Part shown: positions 56,005-64,000 of the stretch, one piece after another
How positions within the stretch are numbered: position 1 is the first letter of the stretch
Layout of the letters: every line of letters starts with the position of its first letter
Notes under the pieces: model-generated
Told to the model about the DNA's origin: nothing
The model's input: the letters and a program-made list of their open reading frames with translations, nothing else
Database searches by the model: none
Translations under genes and position numbers: made by a program
Source: Cytospora piceicola
Taxonomy: Eukaryota; Ascomycota; Sordariomycetes; Diaporthales; Cytosporaceae
Direction of reading: 5' to 3'
Assembly (NCBI GenBank): GCA_023375675.1
Contig: JALQBC010000004.1
Coordinates: 1,302,001 to 1,366,000 of the forward strand
DNA length: 64,000 nt

Positions 56005-56888
56005 TTGATGGGCCATCGAGATACCATCCGGGGCTCTTCGAGTACATTGAACACAAGTCGCTAGATACAGTGGCACAAAGTTACGAGCCATTCTTATCCC
56101 GGTGGGTCTTGTCGTTCAAACCTCTAGGACTGGTGTCTCTCCTCTTCTGGAGAGAGTCCCACAAGCTAATATAACATTGCATCGAATCCGACTTCAACGG
56201 AGTTATTAAACACGCTCCTTCACTAGCCCGTGCCATGTGGTCTGCCGCGTCTCATACGTCTAGAATGCGCTAAGCTGTATTCACACCGAGAGTCGGTTAG
56301 GTTTCGACGCGGACGCGGTTTTCCAGTGGCATCCAAAACTGACACGTCCGATCCTCTAGGATGGAAACAATGAGCAGAAATCGAAGAAGATGAAGGTGTC
56401 TTATGATCAGGCTCTGGTGTTCTGGAGTCAAGCCTCACAAGAACGCCGTCCAAGACTCACCGCGTATTCGTGGTCCAATTGCACCTTTGCTTTTTCCAGA
56501 TTGCGCGGTCTCAGGGCCGTGGCGGGAATGAAGTACTACGCACCATAACGGTAATCAGCATCCAGCTCATTAGCAGGCAGTTGAACTAGAGATGCCAGTC
56601 TTTAGAGGTGGCGAAGCCCAGGACCGACACACGGCCGGGATTGCTGTGTGCTCACCACTTTATCCGATTTGCATGCCAACACGACCACGGGTCCTCCTCA
56701 GGGCTCGTACCCGCGGAGGAATGCTGGCTTTACGCGAAGGGGGGATTCAAAGCCTCAACCACTTAGTCTCCCTCAATCCACGGCGATGCTGTTCTTCTGC
56801 TTCCTGACTACACACTTTTTCGACTTTGTATACTCCTCCTTGTGATCAGAACTTGAACTCACCATCTTTCAACGAGACAAAATCTTCA
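56005..56888. other. intergenic promoter space
   Basis: About 880 bases between the reductase and the RA-PH gene, with C/T-rich stretches before the latter. No gene recognised; an upstream 5' exon of the next gene cannot be excluded. Confidence 0.45.
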
Positions 56889-59800
56889 ATGGGCGAGGGC
56901 GGACAGGAGACGACGTCGCTGCATCCAAATTACAGGAACTTCCGGCTGAGTGGTATCAAGGGCGGTAGAGATCAACCACCAACTGCTACTCCTCCCAGCC
57001 AGCTGGAAGCGTCTTGCTTGGAAGCGGGCAGACAGTCAAATATCGGCCGGATGAGCACCCTCATGATGTCTGCGGACACGCAGAAAGTATCCCGATACCG
57101 CGCGCTACGGGGCAAAAGCGTATCGGAGTCACGCAAGGCCATCGACGACGCGCTCAGTGATATCAAGGAGGACTCACCCAAACAGGAGCAGACCAAGGAA
57201 ACCGCGAAGGAAACCGGGTCTCTGCTAAGGAGGTCCGCGTTCGGGTCACGAGTCCTAAAGAGGCGCTCCAAGACTATGTCACAGATTGATGTGTCCACGG
57301 ATATCCAGGCGATCACTGCTCACTTCCCCTTGCCTCCTGTGCCACAGGTGACCTCTACGCCAGAGGAGCACGATATCACACCACGGCCCTCCGCAGCCAC
57401 CAAGCCAGTCTCCACCATCTTTGAGGCAACGACACTGCTTGAGAATTCAGGGGAGCCAGACCAGCCAAAGCCAACCCGCGCACCCACACCCCCTCCTTTC
57501 ACCTTCCCCGTGGCCACGGCAGTCACCACCGACGCTGCCGTAGATGGCAGCTGCGAAGCCGAGTGGGAGGGGCAGGAGCACGAGGAGCAGCAGAAGCGGC
57601 GGATGGACGAGGAAGAAGCCGCCCGGCTGGCCGACAGGCTCGAGGCCGAGACGGACCGGATCCTCGCCGAGCAGAAGAAGCTGGATCTTGCACGGCTCCA
57701 CCAGCAGCTGCTCGCGAACCACGCCACGGTGGTCACGACGCCCACGAAGCCCAAGAGCCCCGTGCTGGAGAAACTGAACTTCTTCCACAGGGGCAGGAGC
57801 TCAAAGGCCGCGACTCTCTCGCCGACGTCGTCGACGACCGCGTCGGTGGACTTCAGCCGGGCGCAGAGCCTGGATCCTACGCCGTCGTCGAGGGCATTCT
57901 TCGAGACGGGTGGGCCTTGTCTGCTTATGACACCCCCTCTTTCTCCGATGTCTCTGAACCAGTCTTCTGAAAGGGTAAGTGAGCCGAACGCCGACTTTGA
58001 GGATTCACCGGCTGACATTGCTTTCCTCCAGAATGTCGTTGTCCGCTACCGAGGCTTGACTGTGAACCTCACTGTCGGAGCAGACACTAGCACGGTGGAC
58101 ATACTCTTCCAAGCGTCCGACTCCGTGACGCAGACCATCAATACAGCCGCCAGCGTTGTGTACGAGTGCTACGCGCAGCTGGGCCTCGAACGTCGTCTGC
58201 GGCGATACGAGCGCATCCGCGACGTGCTCAACTCGTGGGACCGGGACACGCAGAACACACTGCTCATCCTCCCATCCAACACCGCGGACAGCGACAGGGA
58301 CCTGGACATGTCCTCCGTCCACCAGGGACAGATGCCTCCAGGGGGCTTCCTGTTGCAGCTCCACCACTCGTCGCGACCTGGCAGGTGGAACAAGCGGTGG
58401 ATCACGCTGTCGGAGAACGGGCTGATGTTCTCTTCCAAGAAGGCGGCGCACAACCCTTCCGGCAAAGACTCCCAGCGCCTGTGCCACCTGTCGGACTACG
58501 ACATCTACACCCTCATGAGCCAGTCCTCCTCCCTCACGGGCGAGGCAGGCGCCCACAAGGGCCCGGGCTCCTTCTTCAAGAACCTCAAGCCGCCCAAGAA
58601 GTTCATCTACGCGGTCAAGTCGCAGCAGAAGACCATGGCGCACGGCGACACGGCCAACTTCGTGCACTTCTTCTGCACCGACGACCCGGCCGTGGCGCAC
58701 AGGTTTCACGCGTCGGTGCACGCGTGGCGCAGCTGGTACATGGTGCAGGCGCGCCGCGAGGCCCAGCGCAGGCGGCTCCTCGACGCCGAGAGGGACCGGC
58801 CGCCGCAGATCATGTCGGTCAAGCACAGCAAGGTGCTCAAGAGCGTCGGCCACGTCAAGGTCCCCGGCCAGGGCCACCGCATCCGCGTCTCCATCGACGA
58901 GACGCCCTACACCATCGGCGAGTTCCAGCCGCTGGTGGACCTGGGCCGCTTCGACAAGCCGATCGACGAGTTTGGGAAGGACTGGATCCCGGACCCGCGG
59001 CTCTCGGCGATCATGTCCCCTGGGCCCGCTGAGGGGGTCAACGGGGCTGTTGCTGTTGATGTTGTTGTCAAACCTGTCGAGGCTGTCAATGCTGTCGATG
59101 TTGTGAGTCCTGCTGCTTCTGGCGTCATGACCCCGGCGGCCACCCCTTCAGTTGAGGAGGCGGTGATGAACGGCCTCTGGGGGACATCCCCCGAGGCGCA
59201 AGAGCGACGCAGGAAGCTAGTCGCCCGCAAGGCCTCCTCGGCCAGCATGGGCACGCAGCGGCACCCGGCGGTCAGCGGAGACCAGGCCGGGGGCGTCTCC
59301 ATCGCCGTGTCGTCCCCGGCCGAGGCCAACACGCCCGCCTCCAGCCCGGCCAAGTCGGCCCAGTCCCACGGGTCGGGGTCGGGGTCGGGGTCGGGGTCGT
59401 CGTCGTCGTCCTCGTCGGCAGGCGACCCCTCCACCACGCCGTCGTCGTCGCCCCCCAAGCCCGAGCCGAGGTCCTGGCTGCCCTCGGCGTCCGAGCACAC
59501 CGCCAGGGTCAAGGCCGAGCAGGACCGCCTCGACCGGCTCTACAGCCCGCCGCGCCAGCAGCGGCCCAGCACGAGCTCCGGCATCGCGCACTCGCAGCAG
59601 CGCCACGGCCACCACCACCACCAGCAACAACAACAGCAGCAGCAGCAGCAGCAGCAGCAGTACCCACCGCCATACGCCTCGCGGCAGAGCCAGCGGCAGG
59701 GCGGCGGCGGCGGGAGCGGCAAGCGGGGGGGTGCCGCCGGCGCCGGCGCCGCGTACCCGCCCGTGCTGGGCGACATGGCGGGCCCGGTCCGCGCGGCGGC

Positions 59801-60284
59801 GCAGTGGGCCGAGCTCAGCAGCTCCCCGTCCACCTCGTCGCGGCCCCGGTTCCTCGAGGTGCCCGACGGCGGGCGCGGGATGCAGCCCATGTCGCCGGGG
59901 CTGTTCCGGAAGCCGTCGTCGCCCTGTTCCTTGCCTGGTGGTGGTGGTGGTGGAGGAGGAGGAGGCGGCCACCTGATGATGGCCAACAGCAGCAGCAGGC
60001 CGTCGACGAGCGGCGGCGAGCGGGGCACCAGGGGCCAGCACCAGGGGCAGCAGGGGCAGCTGCGCAGCAGGACCGGGTCGGTGTCGTCGATGCGCCGTGT
60101 CCACGGCGGGATAGGGGGTCCGCCGCTGGGGAGCCTGCCGCCCGTGCCGCCCATGCCTCCTATGCCGTCGCACATCCGGCCTGTGGCTAGGGATGGGTGT
60201 GGCGGTGGGCTGGGTGCCAGTCCCTCCAAGCCCATGCTCAGGGAGAGGGATGTTGGGAGGAGCCTGATGGGGCGGGTTGCATGA
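56889..60284 (+). CDS. large RA-PH domain adaptor-like protein with low-complexity tail
   Basis: The first ATG in frame is at 56889 (MGEGGQETTS). The frame is open for 1,131 codons, but a perfect intron lies inside it at 57975-58031 (donor GTAAGTGAG, GCTGAC branch, CCTCCAG acceptor, 57 nt); removing it gives 1,112 residues. The N-terminal 360 residues are disordered with a Glu/Arg-rich coiled-coil-like patch (EEAARLADRLEAETDRILAE). Then come a Ras-association-like domain (from VVVRYRGLTVNLTVG) and a PH domain (GGFLLQLHHSSRPGRWNKRW to HRFHASVHAWRSWY), an arrangement like animal Grb7/MIG-10 proteins. The last 400 residues hold GSGSGS, Ser, Gln and Gly runs. Such proteins link Ras-type GTPases and phosphoinositides to cell polarity (family knowledge). 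Partner unknown. Confidence 0.85.
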   Translation: MGEGGQETTSLHPNYRNFRLSGIKGGRDQPPTATPPSQLEASCLEAGRQSNIGRMSTLMMSADTQKVSRYRALRGKSVSESRKAIDDALSDIKEDSPKQEQTKETAKETGSLLRRSAFGSRVLKRRSKTMSQIDVSTDIQAITAHFPLPPVPQVTSTPEEHDITPRPSAATKPVSTIFEATTLLENSGEPDQPKPTRAPTPPPFTFPVATAVTTDAAVDGSCEAEWEGQEHEEQQKRRMDEEEAARLADRLEAETDRILAEQKKLDLARLHQQLLANHATVVTTPTKPKSPVLEKLNFFHRGRSSKAATLSPTSSTTASVDFSRAQSLDPTPSSRAFFETGGPCLLMTPPLSPMSLNQSSERVSEPNADFEDSPADIAFLQNVVVRYRGLTVNLTVGADTSTVDILFQASDSVTQTINTAASVVYECYAQLGLERRLRRYERIRDVLNSWDRDTQNTLLILPSNTADSDRDLDMSSVHQGQMPPGGFLLQLHHSSRPGRWNKRWITLSENGLMFSSKKAAHNPSGKDSQRLCHLSDYDIYTLMSQSSSLTGEAGAHKGPGSFFKNLKPPKKFIYAVKSQQKTMAHGDTANFVHFFCTDDPAVAHRFHASVHAWRSWYMVQARREAQRRRLLDAERDRPPQIMSVKHSKVLKSVGHVKVPGQGHRIRVSIDETPYTIGEFQPLVDLGRFDKPIDEFGKDWIPDPRLSAIMSPGPAEGVNGAVAVDVVVKPVEAVNAVDVVSPAASGVMTPAATPSVEEAVMNGLWGTSPEAQERRRKLVARKASSASMGTQRHPAVSGDQAGGVSIAVSSPAEANTPASSPAKSAQSHGSGSGSGSGSSSSSSSAGDPSTTPSSSPPKPEPRSWLPSASEHTARVKAEQDRLDRLYSPPRQQRPSTSSGIAHSQQRHGHHHHQQQQQQQQQQQQQYPPPYASRQSQRQGGGGGSGKRGGAAGAGAAYPPVLGDMAGPVRAAAQWAELSSSPSTSSRPRFLEVPDGGRGMQPMSPGLFRKPSSPCSLPGGGGGGGGGGGHLMMANSSSRPSTSGGERGTRGQHQGQQGQLRSRTGSVSSMRRVHGGIGGPPLGSLPPVPPMPPMPSHIRPVARDGCGGGLGASPSKPMLRERDVGRSLMGRVA

Positions 60285-61447
60285 GAGGGGGGAGGGGTAG
60301 GAAACGGAGGTGAGGAGTTCCTCGTGCAGACTTTGAATGGTGCTCTTGTGTGTACTATACTATATAAGTCGCTGCTGCACCTACTTAGGGTGTAACGTAA
60401 CAAAAGCGTGTTCGATCGATGGTGCTCTTGTTGTTGGTGGGTTTTCTGTTGGGTGGTGAATTGCATGGGTGATTTGGGAAGGGGAAGGAGAAGGGGCTTC
60501 GCTTCAAGAATGGCTGCTGGTTAGTGGATGGGTTTGCCATGATGAGTTCATGTCTGTACGATTGAGGTTTCTTCGATCATTGTTGGATTTGTATGTTGTA
60601 TACTGGGAATTACTAGGGCGTTGGTGCAGTCAGTGTACGATTTGGCAAGCATCTATATAGCCACTTAACAAGTATGATCGACATTGTGAGAGAACCCATT
60701 GTCGCTGATCGACCCAGCATACGGTAAGAAGTGAGAAGGATGTGCGATTGAATGAGATGCGATTCTGATGGCATTGATGCCTATGGCTGGGCTGTGAGCC
60801 GCTGTGCCTTCTATGCTTACATGTAATTGGGTATCACTTAACCACAGAGAAAAGTTTTCCAGGCCGCCTCCGTTCCCTGCATGTCTCCTTCACCAACGAA
60901 ACCAACGCAGATTTTCCTCCCACTCAAGGTGAAGGTCCTCGCTGCTGTCCGTCCGCGTAACATCCAACGGAGGGCTATCTGGCGTTCTGAGGCCCCCATT
61001 TCCCCCAGTAAACCAAACACCGAGACGCGACGCATGTACCGTGAAAGCAGGCCTCCAGTGGCCCCTGGTCTCATAGCCTTCCGCAAATCCTCACAAGCAA
61101 ATAGTCCTTCCTCTCCTCGATATCGCCGTCCCCTCAAAAGCGCGACACCGGCATGAAAACGCAGAAGTTTGGCGATCTCAGCCGCCAAAAAGCAAAGGAG
61201 CGCACGTACCATGAATGCAGAAGGTTTCCACATTCTTCCGCAACCGCGAATAGTCCTTCAACTCCTCGGACTGACGTCTCTTCCTGCCCCCCGTGAAAAC
61301 AGGGAGTACTCTGACCACATGCGCCAAAAAGAACACCATAACGAGAGCCACGTACCATGATGAGCCTGAGAAAGGTTGTCAGGTCGTCTGGGGCGTCAGA
61401 TTCCTTACGCGACCCCACCCTCATCACGCGAATGCTCCTTGTTCTCC
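60285..61447. other. 3' flanks and a repeated segment
   Basis: Convergent 3' sides of the RA-PH gene (+) and FLX1 (-). It includes the repeats described at 61030-61365. Open frames on both strands at 60838-61457 overlap and show no known family. Confidence 0.45.
61030..61365. repeat. degenerate tandem repeat, ~150-170 bp unit, about 2.5 copies
   Basis: Related words recur in the same order: CATGTACCGTGAA (61033), CACGTACCATGAA (61203) and CACGTACCATGAT (61352); AATAGTCCTTC with CTCCTCG (about 61110 and 61250); and CGCCAAAAAG before the CACGTACC word (about 61183 and 61322). Spacing of about 170 and 150 bp indicates an old duplication. Confidence 0.6.
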
Positions 61448-62527
61448 TCACGACCACTCTCCCGACTGCTTCTCTCCCGACATGTAACGAGGAAGGTAGT
61501 ACTTGACGTTCTCATACACCACGAAGGTGACCCACGTAGATGGCAGCATCCTAACGCTGGCGACTCCCAGGCCCTTGTAGAAACCCCTGATACCCGCCTC
61601 ACGCCACAAGCCAAGAGCCACACCTCTCACACCCTTGCCGAAGCGTACGTTCGCGTTGTGGTTTTGCAGGCGGCTTCTAACAACCTGGTAAGGGTATACG
61701 GCTGCCTGGGCAATAAGCTTTGACGTGGTCGAGATAATCACGGTGGCCTGATATCCCAGCTTGTCTTTTCCTCCAGCTTCTCCATCGGAAATGTCTTGCT
61801 GTGCTGCTCGACGCTGGCGTGCAATGTAAAAGTTCTTGATGGGGTCGTAGAGGGCGAACGTCAAGGCGCCTTGGCTGACACCGACGAGACTCATGCTGAG
61901 TCCGCTGTAGAAGCCCCTCAGACCTTCAGTCCGGTACACCTTGGCGACGCCGGCCCACATGTTGGGGAACGCGTCAGCACTGGTTTTGCTGGAGGACACC
62001 ATACGAGTCTTGATGACCCAGATCGGATTGGTTAAGGCCTGGGTGGCTAGGCCGGCGACTGTGGCCGAGATGAAGTAGTCGGCCGGGCTGAGGTGAACCT
62101 TTGTTGTAGCTGAAGACGTGGAAGTGCGGTCGGCTTTGAGGGTGCCCAAGAATCGCTCCGTGTAAGCCTTCATGGTGAAAAACGAACCCCAGCTGGTTGC
62201 GCCTCCAATCACATTCGGAACGAGGCCGCGGTAGAGTGTCGCAACTGGATACTCGGACCGGAGAAGCTCCAGGGTGACGGAGGTCCAAGTAGCACGACTA
62301 GAAGAGCCGATCTTGGCTTGATCGACTAGATGTGTAGGTCAGCTCTGATCTTGCGCGTAGTTTTTCTGTCATTTTTTTCTTCTTCTTTAGTGCCTACTCT
62401 GAAGACGCGTCTTGATGATCTCGAGCGGGTGACCGACAAGATTCGCGAGTGTGCCAGCCGACAGACCGGCGACGGCCTCAACGACGCTCGAAGACGGGCG
62501 CTTGCCTCCCTGCTTGGTGTCCGCCAT
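61448..62527 (-). CDS. FLX1: mitochondrial carrier, FAD/folate type (FLX1/SLC25A32)
   Basis: Two exons (62527-62398 and 62325-61448) give 335 residues with the three-fold mitochondrial-carrier layout of six membrane spans. Repeat 1 ends in GHPLEIIKTRLQ followed after the intron by IDQAK; repeat 2 has NPIWVIKTRM; repeat 3 has YPYQVVRSRLQN. Trp in the second signature (PIWVIK) and Gln in the third (PYQVVR) are hallmarks of the FLX1/SLC25A32 group, which carries FAD or folates across the inner mitochondrial membrane. The first exon is short and starts MADTKQGGKRPSSSV. The intron has donor GTAGGC, an AGCTGAC branch and acceptor CTAG. It is convergent with the RA-PH gene. Confidence 0.92.
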
Positions 62528-62581
62528 GTTGAAAATTCTGATGTGGACCGGGTTACATAGCGAGGCTAGATGTCGAAATGG

Positions 62582-62850
62582 CGAAGAACTGAAACGTTCT
62601 GACGAATAAGGTGTAGTGACTGCTGAGAAAGGGGACGAGAGAGACAGAGAGGATGGGTAGGAGAAGTGACGTAAGACGCCCAGTGCTTGCGACGGAGAAG
62701 AAAGTAGATCAAGTGACGACCTAGAAGAGCTGAAATGCTCTGATGAGAGGGTGTAGCATTGGCTGAAAAGCAGTGAGAGGGCGCGTATGTGGGAGGTGAT
62801 GCAAGCTGAAGCCGCTCAGTGCTTGCAATGGAGAGGAAAATAGAATAAGT
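62582..62850. repeat. two-copy degenerate duplication, ~138-bp unit, beside FLX1 start
   Basis: Two adjacent related copies: GAACTGAAACGTTCTGA (62586) matches GAGCTGAAATGCTCTGA (62727), and CAGTGCTTGCGACGGAGA (62681) matches CAGTGCTTGCAATGGAGA (62818), in the same order about 138 bp apart. It lies 55 bases or so upstream of the FLX1 start, so it covers its promoter or leader. Each copy carries the small palindrome-like GAAACGTTC or GAAATGCTC. Confidence 0.65.
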
Positions 62851-64000
62851 GAGTGGCGCTGCGTCGGGAGCTCCTTATCGAAAATTTTCGGCCGATAAGC
62901 CGCTGGGGCGACCACTGTAAGCCAGTTAGTTCTGGGTCAGCACTGCTAAACCAACCACCCAGGCCCGTCATCAACAGCCCGGTAGCAGCTGGAATCAACG
63001 GCTCTGCAATGGTATCTTGGGCTTTTGCCCCTGCTGCACTTTTCGAAGGGCCCGAATAAACCGTGCTTCCGGGGCAATGCCTTGACCGGAACTCTGATTG
63101 GGGGTTGCTTCGCTCTGGGGACCGGCGGAATATTGGTATCATGTTTTCCATTGAGTGGCCTAGTCGTCAAGTACAATCCAACGACAAGACAGCCCCTCCA
63201 GTTGCTGCCTCATCGTTCCATCCATCCTGTATTCCCCTTGCCCAACGCCGTTCGACGCCACATGGAGGAGGGGCGGGAACCGTTCGGCCCACCATGTCCA
63301 AGCACCACGCATGTGCAAGTGCAAGTGCAAGTGCAAGTGCAATGCTTGCATGGCTTCCTCGTTTTCGCGATATTCGCGGTAGTCGATATTGATCTCGGTT
63401 CGGTGTGGTAAAACGCGTCACTTTGCGTTTAGGAGAGCGGCGACAGCAGACTGTATGACTGTTAGGAAAGTGGTCCAAGTGACTGAAGTACTTCCACTTC
63501 GTATCGTAGATAACAAACCGGTGCAGAGAGGGCCGAGGCTCGCTTCGGGTGTATCCTATATTGATGTTAGGGCATGGTTCATTGTAAGTTACGCGAAGTT
63601 CTAAAGTTGCTATACCAAAGTAGAGGATCATGGGCAGGTAGCCACTGTGACAGACGGTTTAGTACTGGATGCAACCTTGGGATTGAGGGTATCCTAGGGA
63701 TGCGAGTTTATCTCGTACTAATGAAGTGCGACTCGTGCAACCTCGATGAGCTTGCCAATGCGCTCCTATAGCAGATTCTGTCAGTTGTGGTTCCTGACCG
63801 TCGCGTCTTCGCAGGCAATAAGTACCTTGGACTCCTCGGACAGGGAAAACATCTTGTTCTGGTGAGGGTATGAGGGACCTAATCAATGATGAGGTTTGGT
63901 TTTGATTGTTGACGACGGCGCGTTGTTCGCTGGAGGGCAGCAGAGCAAGATTCGTCGTGGGTGGTGAAGAGTGGTTGAAGGTTGGCGTCGTGTTGCTTTG
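62851..64000. other. intergenic to window end
   Basis: Upstream side of FLX1. Short open frames on both strands overlap and none has recognisable content; a gene starting beyond the window edge cannot be judged. Confidence 0.4.
63313..63342. repeat. (GTGCAA)5 microsatellite
   Basis: Five perfect copies of GTGCAA. Confidence 0.9.

Noticed and set aside
1..64000. tRNA or rRNA genes
   Set aside because: I looked for T-arm GGTTCGA-type boxes with paired flanks and saw no convincing cloverleaf; a covariance-model scan would decide.

Overview
The window looks like nuclear DNA of a filamentous ascomycete (Pezizomycotina, most likely Sordariomycetes). The signs are short introns of about 50-80 bases with GTAAGT-like donors and CTAAC/CTGAC branch points, HET-domain genes, a Zn2Cys6 regulator, an iterative reducing polyketide synthase, and AT-rich relics with RIP-like C-to-T/G-to-A changes. 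Exon joins given here were derived by reading splice signals and checking that phases close; no transcript data were available.

Left part (1-19.6 kb), an accessory secondary-metabolite locus. The intact genes are an MFS monocarboxylate-type transporter (3.5-5.0 kb, -), an NAD(P)-dependent reductase of the extended SDR type (5.8-6.9 kb, -), a 2,120-residue polyketide synthase with order KS-AT-DH-cMT-KR-ACP and no ER (8.8-15.8 kb, +) and a Zn2Cys6 transcription factor (16.3-18.2 kb, -). To their left lie a C-terminal scrap of a BBE-like FAD oxidase and a short-chain dehydrogenase whose catalytic middle is gone. Two related solo LTRs, each with its own perfect 5-bp target duplication, bracket the intact genes. 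The same stretch holds a ~55-bp minisatellite, a 532-bp element with inverted repeats, and AT-rich filler. A plausible reading is synthase plus reductase making a methylated reduced polyketide, the transporter exporting it and the Zn2Cys6 protein switching it on, with two tailoring genes lost.

Middle part (19.6-38.7 kb), gene-poor and decayed. It has an intact single-exon HET-domain gene, two small proteins of unknown function, one protein kinase with a long disordered N-terminus, a frameshifted FAD monooxygenase pseudogene, a 2EXR-domain gene split by an in-frame TAG, a long AT-rich stretch and a 456-bp TA-flanked MITE with ~95-bp inverted repeats.

Right part (38.9-64 kb), mostly core genes: HSP90, a two-TM membrane protein, a ZRG17-like CDF protein, the mitochondrial dynamin MGM1 (with a small uORF overlapping its start codon), a MAT2B/RmlD-like reductase with a 20-nt micro-exon, a large RA-PH adaptor-like protein with a stopless 57-nt intron, and the mitochondrial FAD/folate carrier FLX1. 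A second, multiply frameshifted HET gene and a small orphan protein interrupt this block at 50.5-54.2 kb. The exact 10-mer palindrome TACCTAGGTA occurs eight times, always outside recognised exons.
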